Both the position numbers and the translations under genes were made by a program. Positions 47,277 through 57,047 of a stretch of 64,000 nucleotides of DNA are shown one piece after another; within the stretch, counting starts at the first letter, position 1, and each line of letters starts with the position of its first letter. The notes under the pieces are model-generated. The model was not told where the DNA came from. It made no database searches and worked only from the letters and a program-made list of their open reading frames with translations. Source of the DNA: Burkholderiales bacterium (GTDB lineage Bacteria; Pseudomonadota; Gammaproteobacteria; Burkholderiales; SG8-39); NCBI GenBank assembly GCA_027493935.1, contig JAOSJV010000012.1, forward strand, positions 186,001 through 250,000, given 5' to 3'.

Positions 47277-48936
47277 GTGCTCCCGATCTCATCGTTTCGT
47301 GCACATCGCCGCATCGGCGTGCTGATCGCCGCTGCGGCGCTCGCTGCCGCCGCGGGCGCCGCGCAGGCCGACGGCGTCGCGAGCGAGGGCGCTGCGCGCG
47401 CGCATCGCCGAGCTCCGCGCGGGCGCGGACGTGCGCGTCGCGGGCGAGCGAATCGCGGCGCGCCGGCTGATCGCGCAGTTCTACGAACGGCGCGGCTTCC
47501 GCCCGGCCTGGGCCGCGCCGGCGCGCGCACGCGCGCTCGCTGAGCTCGTCGAGGCGAGCCTGACGCACGGCCTCGATCCGGCCGACTACCACGGTGCGCT
47601 GGTGCGCCGCGCCGCGGCGGGCGCGGCGCTCGACGCGACCGTCGATCGCGAGATCGTCTTCACCGACGCGCTCGTGCGCCTCGCCTACCACCTGCGCTTC
47701 GGCAAGGTGAACCCGCGCGAGCTCTATCCGGACTGGAACTACTCGCGCACGCTCGACGGGATCGCGCCGGTGGCGGCGCTCGAGGGGCTCGTCGCGAGCG
47801 CGGACCTGCGCGCGGCGGTGGAGCGCTTCGGGCCGCAGCTTGCGATCTACCGCGAGCTGGGCGGCGCGCTCGCGCGCCATCGCGCGATCGCGACGGCCGG
47901 CGGCTGGCCGCAGGTCGGGCGCGGCGCCACGCTCGACCCGGGGATGCGCGACGCGCGCGTCGCGGCGCTGCGCGCGCGGCTCGAGGCAAGCGGCGATCTC
48001 GGGGCGTCGCCGGCGGAGGAGCCCGAGCGCTACGACGCCGCGCTCGAGGCCGCGGTGCGCCGCTTCCAGCGGCGGCACGCCCTCGAGGAGGACGGCCGCG
48101 TCGGGCGCCAAACGATCGCGGCGCTCGACGTCGGCGTCGCGCGTCGCATCGACGAGATCCGTGTGAACCTCGAGCGCCTGCGCTGGGTGGCGCAGGACGT
48201 CGCCGGCGACTTCATCGTCGTCGACATCGCCGGCTTCGCGGCGGTGCTCTATCTGGACGGCGCGCCAGCGTGGCAGGCGCGCGTGGTGGTCGGCCGGCCT
48301 TTCCGGCGCACGCCGGCGTTTCGCGCGACGATGGACCACCTGGTGCTCAATCCCGCTTGGATCGTGCCGCCGACCATCCTGCGCGAGGACGTGCTGCCGA
48401 AGCTCGCGCGCGACCTCGGCTACCTCGCGGCGAACGGCATGCGCGTGGTGGACAACGCCGGCCGGCCCGTCGACGCCGCGGCGATCGACTGGCAGGCGGC
48501 CCGCGGCGGTGGCTTTGCGTACCAGATCGAGCAGGCCGCGGGCGGCGCCAACCCGCTCGGGCAGGTGAAGTTCATGTTCCCGAACCGGCACAGCGTCTAC
48601 CTGCACGACACGCCGTCGCGGGGGCTCTTCGAGAAGACCGAGCGCGCCTTCAGCTCGGGCTGCATCCGCGTCGAGCGGCCGCTCGAGCTCGCCGCGCTGC
48701 TGCTCGACGATGCGGAGCGCTGGAGCGTCGTGGCGCTCGCGGCCGCGATCGCGACCGGCGAGACGCGCGCGGTGCCGGTCAAGCGCCGGGTCGCGGTGCT
48801 GCTGCTCTACTTCACTGCCGCGCCGTTCGGTGACGGCGACGTGCAGTTCCGCCGCGACCTCTACGGGCGCGACGACCGCGTGCTCGCGGCGCTGGCGCAG
48901 CCGTTCAGATTCAGCCCGGTGGACGGGAAGAGATAG
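47277..48936 (+). CDS. L,D-transpeptidase (YcbB-like) with peptidoglycan-binding domain, one frameshift
   Basis: About 552 residues. Start GTG at 47277 gives a short basic N-terminus and a signal peptide (IGVLIAAAALAAAAGAAQAD). The frame breaks near 47386 (gagggcgctg, one G extra), then continues ALRARIAELRAGADVRVAG. Domains: an N-terminal scaffold (ARRLIAQFYERRGFRPAWAA), a peptidoglycan-binding helix set (ALEAAVRRFQRRHALEEDGR), and the YkuD catalytic domain with NRHSVYLHDTPSRGLFEKTE and the Cys motif FSSGCIRVERPLEL. It makes 3-3 crosslinks in peptidoglycan. Length and layout match E. coli LdtD (YcbB). Confidence 0.88.
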
Positions 48937-49027
48937 CGCACAGCGGGCCGTGAACAACGGCAACGCAGCGCAGACAAGACGTTCTTCTCGCTCCGACTGC
49001 TGTTCACTGTCCACTGCCAACTTTCTG

Positions 49028-51569
49028 TCAACCCCAGATCATCAACCCCAGCTCGAGCGGATGGGTGAGCTGGGCGTGGCAGGGGTAGGCGCGGATGCGG
49101 TACTCGAGCTGGCCGCAGAGGTCGGGCGTGAGCTCGAGCGCGAAGCGGTGCTCGCCGGTCTGCGGCACCGTGCCCGCCGGCGCGAGCTCGTAGCGCACGT
49201 GCTGCCGCGCGCGCTTCATCAGTAGCTCGACCACGACGTCGTCGGGACCGAGGCCGTTCAGCCTGGCGGCGACCTCGACCTTGAGCGACTCGCCGAACTG
49301 CATGCGCCGGCGCGGGACGTCGAGCCGCCGCAGCCCGACGCCATGCCAGGCGTGGCGCACGCGCGCCTTCCAGGCGGCGACCGTGCGCGCATCCTCGAAG
49401 CGCTCCTGCGCGTAGCGCCGGCCCTGGTCCGCGGCCGGCACGTAGGAGTTCGCGACGTACTCGTTCAGCATGCGTGTCGCGTTGAAGCGAGGCAGGATCG
49501 AGGCGATCGAGCGCTTGGCCATCCGGATCCACTCGCGCGAGTAGCCGACGTCCCCGCGCGCGTAGTAGAGCGGGATCACCTGGTCCTGGAGGATCTCGTA
49601 GAGCGTGCGGCTCTCCTCACGGTTGCGGCGGTAGTCGTCGCCCGAGTCGGTGGCGGGCTTGATCGCCCAGCCGTTGTCGCCCTCGTAGCCCTCGCCCCAC
49701 CAGCCGTCGAGCACCGATAGGTTGATGACGCCGTTCATCGCGGCCTTCATGCCGGAGGTGCCGGAGGCCTCGAGCGGGTACACGGGGTTGTTCAGCCACA
49801 CGTCCACGCCCGAGACCAGCCGGCGCGCGAGGCGCAGGTCGTAGCCCTCGACGAGCAGGATCCGGCTCTCGAACTCGGGCATCTTCGACACCTGCGCGAC
49901 CTGCCGGATCAGGTCCTGCCCCGGCTTGTCGGCCGGGTGCGCCTTGCCGGCGAAGATGAACAGCACCGGCCGGTCGGGCACGTTGACGATCTGGCGCAGC
50001 CACTCGAGGTCCTCGAACAGCAGCGTCGCGCGCTTGTAGGTCGCGAAGCGCCGGCCGAAGCCGATCGTGAGCACGTTCGGGTTCGCCGGATCGGCGAGCC
50101 GGAACAGGCGGTCGAGGTGCGCCTCGCTGCCCTGGTTGCGGAAGTGCGCCTGCGCCATCCGGAAGCGCACCAGGTGCAGCATGCGCGATTTCAGATACTG
50201 GTGGACGCTCCAGAAGATGTGGTCCGGGAACTCGCTGATCTTGTCCCAGATCGTGCGGTCCTCGAGATGCTGGCTCCAGCCGAGGCCGAGAAAGCGGTCG
50301 AACATGTCGGCCCACTCCGGCGACAGGAACGTCGGCACGTGCACCCCGTTCGTCACGAAGGTGACCGGGTTCTCCTCGGCCAGAACCTGCGGCCACAGCC
50401 CTTGCAGCAGCCGCGCCGACACGCTGCCGTGAATGCGCGACACGCCGTTGTGGAACCGCGAGCCGCGCACGGCGAGCGCCGTCATGTTGAATTCGTTGCC
50501 CATCGGCGTCTGGCCGAGCGCGAGCAGGCGCTCGGGTTCGATCTGGAGCTCGCGGCAATAGGCGTCGAAGTAATGCCGGATCATCTCGTCGGCGAACTGG
50601 TCGTGCCCGGCCGCGACCGGCGTGTGCGTGGTGAACACGGTGTTGACCGCGACCGCCTCGAGCGCAGCGGCGAAATCGAGCCCCTGGCGCATCACGTTGC
50701 GCACCCGCTCGAGCACGAGGAACGCGGCATGACCCTCGTTGATGTGCCAGACGGTGGGCCTGAGCCCCATGGCGGCGAGCGCGCGCGGCCCGCCCGTGCC
50801 GAGCACGATCTCCTGCTCGATGCGCGTGGTGCGGTCGCCGCCGTAGAGCCGGTGGCAGATCGCGCGATCGGCGTCGGTGTTCTCGTCGAGATCGGTGTCG
50901 AGCAGGTACAGCGTCACGTGCCCGGCGCGCGCGCGCCACACCCGCACCGACACGGTGCGCCCCGGCAGCTCCACCTGCACGCGCAGCTCCGCGCTCTTGA
51001 CGTCGGTGACCGGCTCGATCGGCAGGTTCTCGAAGACCGAGTCGGTATACGAGACGTGCTGCGTGCCGTCCGAGTCGATCGTCTGCAGAAAATAACCCTG
51101 CCGGTACAGGAGTCCCACCGCGACGAACGGCAGGCGCATGTCGCTCGCCGCCTTGCAGTGGTCGCCGGCGAGGATGCCGGAGCCCGCCGGAGTAGATCGG
51201 CAGGCTCTCGTGGAAGCCGAATTCGAAGCAGAAGTAGGCGACGAGGTCGGTCTCGTGCAGCCGGCGCGCGCCGTTCGCGCGCTGCGGCTCGGCGTGGTAG
51301 GTGTCGTAGGCGGTGACGACCCGGTTGAAGTTGTTCAGGAATACCGGGTCGCTCGCCGCCTCGACCAGCTTGTCCTCGTCGGCACGCCGCAGGAACGCCT
51401 TCGGGCTGTGCCCGACCGCGTCCCACAGCTGCGGATGCAGCCGCGCGAACAGCTCGCGCGTCGCGCGGTCCCAGCTGTACCAGAGGTCGTTCGCGAGCTC
51501 CTCGAGCCGCGCGAGGCGGCGCGGGATCTTCGGATTGACCTCGAGCGAGTAGGGGGTGCCTGGCAGCAT
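49028..51569 (-). CDS. glgP: Alpha-glucan phosphorylase GlgP, one frameshift
   Basis: About 846 residues, the archaeal/mycobacterial-like phosphorylase type. It releases glucose-1-phosphate from glycogen. Motifs: MLPGTPYSLEVNPKIPRRLA, YFCFEFGFHESLPIYSGGLG, PTVWHINEGHAAFLVLERVR, VFTTHTPVAAGHDQFADEMI, RRFATYKRATLLFEDLEWLR and the PLP lysine in LEASGTSGMKAAMNG, then LDGWWGEGYEGDNGWAI. The frame breaks near 51188 (ggagcccgccggag on the plus strand): one C fewer gives GGLGILAGDHCKAASD. The 168-bp gap upstream holds an FNR-type box whose -10 points the other way. Confidence 0.93.
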
Positions 51570-51657
51570 GGCAAGGGCGCGGTGCGGCGGGACCGAGGCA
51601 GGATGTTAACCCAATGCCCCGACGTTTCCAGCGGCCGATTGCGCGGCGGCCGCACTC

Positions 51658-51700
51658 TTGATCTGGCTCAAGCCAGGCAGGACTCCCCCGGATCTATCGT
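51658..51700 (+). promoter_or_regulatory. FNR-type box between glgP and the small gene at 51738
   Basis: TTGATCTGGCTCAA (51658-51671). In the plus direction TCTATC (51693-51698) begins 21 nt after it, with TATCGT at 51695-51700 as an alternative. In the glgP direction no -10 stands at this spacing. The box is therefore assigned to the plus-strand gene; an effect on glgP (89 bp away) remains possible. Confidence 0.65.
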
Positions 51701-51737
51701 GGCACCATCCGGGTGCACGAGGGCGGCGGATGCGCCA

Positions 51738-51998
51738 ATGATCGAGCCGAGATCCTACGTCGCATTCGCCCGGCGCGGGGCCGGGCTGATGTGTGCGCTC
51801 TTCTATTTCGCCGACGAGCGCAGCGTGTACGGCTGGTACACCGGGTCGCGCGCGGGCGAGTTCCCGGCGCGCTTCTTCATGCTCGCGGACTACTTCTCGC
51901 CGCACGCGACCCGTCTCTACGCCGCGCCGGAGTGCGATCTCAACATCGTCGGCACGCTGCGCCGGCACCGGTCGCTCGACTGCCGGCCCGACGCGTGA
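51738..51998 (+). CDS. Small conserved hypothetical protein
   Basis: 86 residues: MIEPRSYVAFARRGAGLMCA, LFYFADERSVYGWYTGSRAG, RFFMLADYFSPHATRLYAAP. Alternating aromatic and charged residues suggest a small soluble alpha/beta protein, with two Cys. Family not recognised. It is the first gene after an FNR-type box. Its TGA lies within GTGA, where an in-frame GTG for the next gene (51995) offers coupled translation. Confidence 0.6.
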   Translation: MIEPRSYVAFARRGAGLMCALFYFADERSVYGWYTGSRAGEFPARFFMLADYFSPHATRLYAAPECDLNIVGTLRRHRSLDCRPDA

Positions 51999-52024
51999 GC
52001 GCGGCCCCGCCGCGCCCGCACCTC

Positions 52025-53617
52025 ATGCGCGCCTCCGATCCGGCCCGTCTGATCGCCGCCCTCGCCGAGCCGGCGCGCTACCCGCACGCGGTCGCGCGGG
52101 TCGAGCGGCTCGAGACGCACATCTCGTGGGTGCTGCTCGCCGGGGAGTACGCCTACAAGATCAAGAAGCCGGTGAACCTCGGCTTCCTCGATTTCAGCAC
52201 GCTGGAAGCGCGCAGGCGCTGCTGCGAGGAGGAGCTGCGACTCAACCGGCGCACCGCGCCCGGCCTCTACCTCGAGGTCGTGCCGATCACCGGCGCGGCC
52301 GCCGATCCGACGCTCGGCGGCGACGCGCCCGCGATCGAATACGCGGTGAAGATGCGCCGCTTCGACCAGGCGGGCCTGCTCGACCGCGTGGCGAAGCGCG
52401 GCGAGCTCACGCCTGCGCTCGTGGAGGCCATAGCGCACGGCATCGCTGGATTCCACGCGCAGGTCGCGGTCGCGGGCACCGACAGCCCGTTCGGCCGGCC
52501 CGACCACGTCACCGCCCCCGCGCTCGCCAACTTCGAGCACGTCGCGCGCCTGGTCGGCGAGTCGCCGGATCTGGCGCTGCTCGCGCAGCTGCGCAAATGG
52601 ACCCGGCGCGAGGGCGAGCGCCTCGCGCCGGCGTTCGCCGCGCGCAAGCGCGACGGATTCGTGCGCGAGTGCCACGGTGACCTGCACCTCGGCAACATCG
52701 CGCTCGTCGACGGTGCGCCGACGCCGTTCGACTGCATCGAGTTCGATGCCGAGCTGCGCTGGATCGACGTGATGAACGAGGTCGCGTTCCTGGTGATGGA
52801 CCTCTTCGACCACAGGCTCGATGGGGCGGCGCACGGCTGCCTGAATGCCTACCTCGAGGCGACCGGCGACTACGGCGGGCTCGGCGTGCTGCGCTACTAC
52901 CTCGTCTACCGCGCGATGGTCCGTGCGAAGGTCGCCTGCATCCGCGCACACCAGCCCGGCGTCTCCGGTGCCGCGCGCGGCGAGAGCGAGCGCGAGTACC
53001 GGGGCTACTTCGATCTCGCCGAGCGCCTCTCCAGGCCCGGCCGGCCGGCGCTCGTGCTGATGCACGGCCTGTCGGGCTCCGGCAAGACGACCGTCGCGCA
53101 GGCGCTGCTCGAGCGGATCGGCGCGGTGCGCATCCGCTCGGACGTCGAGCGCAAGCGCCTGCACGGGCTCGCGGCGCAGGCGCGCACGCAAAGCGCGGTC
53201 GGCGGCGGCATCTACGGCGCTGAGGCGACGCGGCGCACCTACGCGCGCCTCGCCGAGGCCGCCGCCGCGGCGGCGCGCGCGCGCTGGCCGGCGGTCGTGG
53301 ATGCGACGTTCCTGCGGCGCTCCGAGCGCGAGACGTTCCGCGCGCTCGCGCGCGACGTCGGCGCGCCGTGCGCGATCCTCTCCTGCACGGCGCCGGAGGC
53401 GGTGCTGCGCGAGCGCATCGCCGCGCGCGCGCGGAGCGGCGGCGACGCCTCCGAGGCCGATCTCGCGGTGCTCGCGCGCCAGCTCGAGGTCCGGGAACCG
53501 CTCGACGACGAGGAGCTGCGCGATACCATCGTGCTCGACGCCGCCGCGGGGCCGCAGGCCGCCGAGGCGGCGATCGCCGACGTCGCGCGGCGCATCGGCG
53601 CGCAAGGAAGCGCATGA
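52025..53617 (+). CDS. Bifunctional aminoglycoside phosphotransferase-like/P-loop kinase
   Basis: 530 residues in two halves. Residues 1-335 are an APH-type kinase: ETHISWVLLAGEYAYKIKKP (ATP lysine), catalytic RECHGDLHLGNIALVDG, and DCIEFDAELRWIDVMNEVAF. Residues 340-530 are a P-loop kinase: LVLMHGLSGSGKTTVAQALL (Walker A), RIRSDVERKRLHGLA and WPAVVDATFLRRSERE, like a gluconate kinase or AAA nucleotide kinase. This fusion is widespread in proteobacteria with no settled substrate and is not itself evidence of drug resistance. The start could also be GTG 51995. The stop overlaps the next start as ATGA. Confidence 0.87.
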   Translation: MRASDPARLIAALAEPARYPHAVARVERLETHISWVLLAGEYAYKIKKPVNLGFLDFSTLEARRRCCEEELRLNRRTAPGLYLEVVPITGAAADPTLGGDAPAIEYAVKMRRFDQAGLLDRVAKRGELTPALVEAIAHGIAGFHAQVAVAGTDSPFGRPDHVTAPALANFEHVARLVGESPDLALLAQLRKWTRREGERLAPAFAARKRDGFVRECHGDLHLGNIALVDGAPTPFDCIEFDAELRWIDVMNEVAFLVMDLFDHRLDGAAHGCLNAYLEATGDYGGLGVLRYYLVYRAMVRAKVACIRAHQPGVSGAARGESEREYRGYFDLAERLSRPGRPALVLMHGLSGSGKTTVAQALLERIGAVRIRSDVERKRLHGLAAQARTQSAVGGGIYGAEATRRTYARLAEAAAAAARARWPAVVDATFLRRSERETFRALARDVGAPCAILSCTAPEAVLRERIAARARSGGDASEADLAVLARQLEVREPLDDEELRDTIVLDAAAGPQAAEAAIADVARRIGAQGSA

Positions 53618-54579
53618 GATACATCGACGTGGCGAACGGCGACGCCGACGGCCTGTGCGCGCTGCACCAGCTGCGGCTCGCCGAGCCGGCCGACGCCGAG
53701 CTCGTCACCGGCGTCAAGCGCGACATCGCGCTCGTCGAGCGCGTGCGCGCAGCGCCGGGCGACCTCGTGACCGTGCTCGACGTCTCGCTCGAGCGCAACC
53801 GCGCGGCGGTCGAGCACCTGCTTGCCGCCGGCGTCCGCGTGCGCTACTTCGATCATCACCACGCGGGCGAGATCCCGCGGCACGCCGGGCTCGAGGCCCA
53901 TATCGAGACGCGCGGCGGCACGTGCACCGCGGTCCTGGTGGACGCCCTCCTCGCCGGGCGCTTCCGCGCCTGGGCGGTCACAGCCGCCTTCGGCGACAAC
54001 CTCGGCGCGCTCGGGCGCCGGCTGGCGGCGCCGCTCCGGCTGCGCGAGGACCAGCTCGAGGCGCTCGGCGAGCTCGGCGAGGCGATCAACTACAACGCCT
54101 ACGGCGAGACGATCGCCGATCTGCGCGTGGCGCCGGCCGAGCTCTACCGCCTGATGCGCCCCTATGCGGACCCGTTCGGCTTCCTCGCCAGGGAAGCGGT
54201 GTTCGAGGAGCTCTTCAACGGCTGGCGCGAGGACATGAATCGCGCGCTCGCGGTCGCGCCGCAGGTCGAGTCCGACGCCGGCGCCGTGTACGAGCTGCCG
54301 GACGAGCCGTGGAGCCGCCGCGTGACCGGCGCCTTCGCGAACCACCTCGCGGTGACGCACCCGGCGCGGGCGCACGCCGTGCTCGCGCCCAACTCGCGCG
54401 GCGGATACATCGTGAGCGTGCGTGCACCGCAGGGCTCGGCGCGAAGCGCGGACGGCCTCGCGCGCGAATACCCGACCGGCGGCGGACGCCAGGAGGCGGC
54501 CGGCGTCGACGACCTGCCCGAGCACGAGCTGCCGGGCTTCCTGCTGCGCTTCGAGGAGTACTTCGGCGCCCGGGGATGA
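53614..54579 (+). CDS. DHH-family phosphoesterase
   Basis: 321 residues. RYIDVANGDADGLCALHQLR at the N-terminus and RVRYFDHHHAGEIPRHAG (the DHH motif) give two metal-binding clusters of the DHH/DHHA1 family; the C-terminal part with YIVSVRAPQGSARSADGLAR and TGGGRQEAAGVDDLPEHELP is a DHHA1-like domain with the GG(G/H)xxAAG motif. Such enzymes hydrolyse phosphodiesters (RecJ, nano-RNases, cyclic dinucleotide phosphodiesterases). The target here is unknown. It is coupled to the APH/P-loop kinase by ATGA overlap. Confidence 0.87.
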   Translation: MRYIDVANGDADGLCALHQLRLAEPADAELVTGVKRDIALVERVRAAPGDLVTVLDVSLERNRAAVEHLLAAGVRVRYFDHHHAGEIPRHAGLEAHIETRGGTCTAVLVDALLAGRFRAWAVTAAFGDNLGALGRRLAAPLRLREDQLEALGELGEAINYNAYGETIADLRVAPAELYRLMRPYADPFGFLAREAVFEELFNGWREDMNRALAVAPQVESDAGAVYELPDEPWSRRVTGAFANHLAVTHPARAHAVLAPNSRGGYIVSVRAPQGSARSADGLAREYPTGGGRQEAAGVDDLPEHELPGFLLRFEEYFGARG

Positions 54580-54662
54580 GCACGGCGCGGCACCCTCCAG
54601 GCCCCGCGTCCCACCTCGCGCGTTCCATATTTCATGTTTCACTTCCCGAAAGGTTACGAGCA

Positions 54663-55052
54663 ATGAGCAAGTACGCATTCGGCAAGACCGTCGACCTGAC
54701 CTTCGACCAGGCGTGCGCGCGCGTGACCGAGGCGCTCGGCAAGGAGGGCTTCGGCGTGCTCACCGAGATCGACGTCGCCGCGACGCTCAAGAACAAGCTC
54801 GACAAGGACGTTCCGCCGTACAAGATCCTCGGCGCGTGCAACCCGCACTTCGCGCACCAGGCGCTCGCGGCCGAGCCTGAGATCGGCACGCTGCTGCCGT
54901 GCAACGTGGTGGTCCGGGTGGACGCCGGCGGCGGGACGCGCGTCGACTTCATGGATCCGCACGCGGTGCTCGAGCTCGTCCGGCGCAAGGAGATCGACGC
55001 GGTGGCAGCGCAGGTGCGCGAACGGCTGCAGCGCGTGATGAACGCGCTCTGA
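54663..55052 (+). CDS. DUF302-family protein
   Basis: 129 residues. SKYAFGKTVDLTFDQACARV, TEALGKEGFGVLTEIDVAAT, YKILGACNPHFAHQALAAEP, LPCNVVVRVDAGGGTRVDF: the complete DUF302 fold. A single Cys pair (GACNP and LLPCNV) is conserved in the family. Function unknown; DUF302 genes are frequent in sulfur- or metal-related and anaerobic loci. An 83-bp AT-richer gap (ttccatatttcatgtttcac) before it may hold a promoter. Confidence 0.9.
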   Translation: MSKYAFGKTVDLTFDQACARVTEALGKEGFGVLTEIDVAATLKNKLDKDVPPYKILGACNPHFAHQALAAEPEIGTLLPCNVVVRVDAGGGTRVDFMDPHAVLELVRRKEIDAVAAQVRERLQRVMNAL

Positions 55053-55055
55053 GCC

Positions 55056-56396
55056 GTGCACGCGCCCGCGCGCGAGCAGTGGGCGAGCCGCGCGGGCTTC
55101 GTGCTCGCCACGCTCGGCTGCGCGGTCGGCCTCGGCAACGTCTGGCGCTTCTCGTACGTCGCGGGCGAGAACGGCGGCGCGGCGTTCCTCGTCGCCTACG
55201 TCGCGTGCGTCGCGGCGATCGGGCTGCCGGCGATGCTCGCCGAGTGCGCGCTCGGCGGCCGCGCGCGCCTGGACGTGGTCGGCGCATTCTCGACCGGCCG
55301 CGCGCCGCGCGCCTGGCGCCTCGCCGGCGCCGGCGCGGTGATCGCGGCGTTCCTGATCCTCGCCTACTACTCGGTGGTCGCCGGGTGGGCCTACAAGTAC
55401 TTCGCCGGCTACGCGACCGGCGAGCTGCGCGGGCTGCCGCCCGGCGAGGCGGCCGCGCGCTTCGCGGCCTTCCTGCGCGAGCCCTTCGAGCCGACGGCGT
55501 GGCACTTCGCCTTCATGGCGACGACCGTGGCGGTCGTGGCGCTCGGCGTCGCGCGCGGCATCGAGCGCACGAGCCGCATCCTGGTGCCGCTTCTCGGAGC
55601 GATCGTCCTGCTGCTCGCGGGCTACGCGATGACGCTGCCCGGCGCGGGACGCGGCCTCGCGTTCCTGTTCGCGCCGGACTGGTCGGCGCTCGCGCGCCCG
55701 CAGATCTATCTCGCCGCGCTCGGCCAGGCGTTCTTCTCGCTCGGCGTCGGCATGGGCGTCCTCATCACCTACGCGAGCTACGTGCGCGAGGACGAGCGCA
55801 TGGCGCGCGCCGCGGGCATGATCGCCGCGGGCGACACGCTGTTCGCGGTCGTCGCGGGCGTCGCGATCTTCCCCGCGGTCTTCGCTTTCGGGCTCGATCC
55901 GGCGCAGGGGCCGGCGCTCGCGTTCGTCACGCTTCCGCAGGTGTTCGCGCTGATGCCGGGCGGCGGCTGGTTCGCCGCCGCGTTCTTCTTCCTGCTCTCG
56001 GCAGCGGCGCTCACCTCGGCGGTCTCGCTCCTCGAGGTGGTGGCCGCGTTCGGCATGCGGCGCCTGGGGCTCGCGCGCCGCACGGCGGCGTCGCTCGCCG
56101 GGCTCGCCGCCTTCGCCGCCGGCGTGCCGGCGGCGCTCGGGAGCGGCGTGTGGCGCGAGGTGGCGCTCCTCGGGCGCGGGATCCTCGAGGTCATGGACTA
56201 CGTCACCGGCTGCCTGCTGCTGCCGCTCGGCGGCGTCGCCGTCGTCGTGTTCGTCGGCTGGTTCGTCCCGCGCGCGGCGGCGGTCGAGGCGAGCGGCCTG
56301 CGCTCGGGCGCGCTCGCGCGGCTGTGGCTGCTCGCCGTCCGCTACCTCGCGCCGGCCGCGATCGCGGTCATGTTCGTCGCGCTCGCGGGCGCGTGA
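55056..56396 (+). CDS. Sodium-dependent transporter of the NSS (SNF) family
   Basis: 446 residues, eleven or twelve predicted helices. The N-terminal signature WASRAGFVLATLGCAVGLGN and VWRFSYVAGENGGAAFLVAY is the sodium and substrate site of LeuT-like proteins. ILAYYSVVAGWAYKYF is helix 3, and SLGVGMGVLITYASYVREDE holds helix 6-7. It would import an amino acid with Na+. Start GTG at 55056, 3 bp after the DUF302 stop. Confidence 0.9.
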   Translation: MHAPAREQWASRAGFVLATLGCAVGLGNVWRFSYVAGENGGAAFLVAYVACVAAIGLPAMLAECALGGRARLDVVGAFSTGRAPRAWRLAGAGAVIAAFLILAYYSVVAGWAYKYFAGYATGELRGLPPGEAAARFAAFLREPFEPTAWHFAFMATTVAVVALGVARGIERTSRILVPLLGAIVLLLAGYAMTLPGAGRGLAFLFAPDWSALARPQIYLAALGQAFFSLGVGMGVLITYASYVREDERMARAAGMIAAGDTLFAVVAGVAIFPAVFAFGLDPAQGPALAFVTLPQVFALMPGGGWFAAAFFFLLSAAALTSAVSLLEVVAAFGMRRLGLARRTAASLAGLAAFAAGVPAALGSGVWREVALLGRGILEVMDYVTGCLLLPLGGVAVVVFVGWFVPRAAAVEASGLRSGALARLWLLAVRYLAPAAIAVMFVALAGA

Positions 56397-56451
56397 GCGC
56401 GGCGCTCCGCCGCATCGGGCAGAGTCGCGGGAATACTCGAGCGGAGATGGC

Positions 56452-56959
56452 GTGGACGTCCTGCGCACGCCCGAGGAGCGGTTCGCGATCTTGAGCACCG
56501 CGCTCGGCACCGGCGACATCCCGCTCGGCCAGGGCTTTCTCGGCTGGCGCGCCTGGGCGAAGCGGAACCCGGACATGGACGTGGCGCGGCTGATGAAGCG
56601 CTCGTGCCCGCAACTCGCCGACGACGAGGCCGCCGCGTGCACCGCGCCGTTCCCCGACGCCCACTACACGGCCGGCGTGCGGCGTTTCCCGGCTCCGGTG
56701 CCGGACCGTCCGGACGCGCACGGCGCCGCGCTCTCGCGGCGCCGAAGGCGACTGGCTGCGGATTGAGTGGATCGGCCCGACGTTCATGGCGATCGCCGCG
56801 AAGGACCCGGTGCTCGGGCCGCCGGTGATGGCCGGCCTGCGCAAGCTGATCCGCGGCTGCCCGGAGCCCTGCGTGCACGCCGAGGCAGGTCACTTCGTGC
56901 CGGAGTGGGGCGAGCAGATCGCGCTGGCGGCGTTCGCCCGGAGACCTGCCCGCATTTGA
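56452..56959 (+). pseudogene. Haloalkane dehalogenase with an internal deletion
   Basis: The start (MDVLRTPEERFA) matches the N-terminus of haloalkane dehalogenases, then jumps at about residue 13 to the cap region (TGDIPLGQGFLGWRAWAKRN, CTAPFPDAHYTAGVRRFP). Some 130 residues, including the nucleophile Asp, are missing. A frameshift near 56740 follows, and the rest (EWIGPTFMAIAAKDPVLGPP, and AGHFVPEWGEQIA with the catalytic His) is in the next frame. It cannot be active. The deletion may have used a short repeat coding RFA, present at both family positions. Confidence 0.75.
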
Positions 56960-57047
56960 GCGCATTGCTGGGTTCCGTTCCCATACCGTTGCGAATGCGA
57001 ATTGAGGATAGAATGCGCGCGCTCTGCAACCTTCACCCGGAAGGTCC

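Noticed and set aside
52025..53617. Antibiotic resistance by aminoglycoside phosphorylation
   Set aside because: The APH fold is shared by many small-molecule kinases, and this APH/P-loop fusion is a common housekeeping-type family with no resistance context here.
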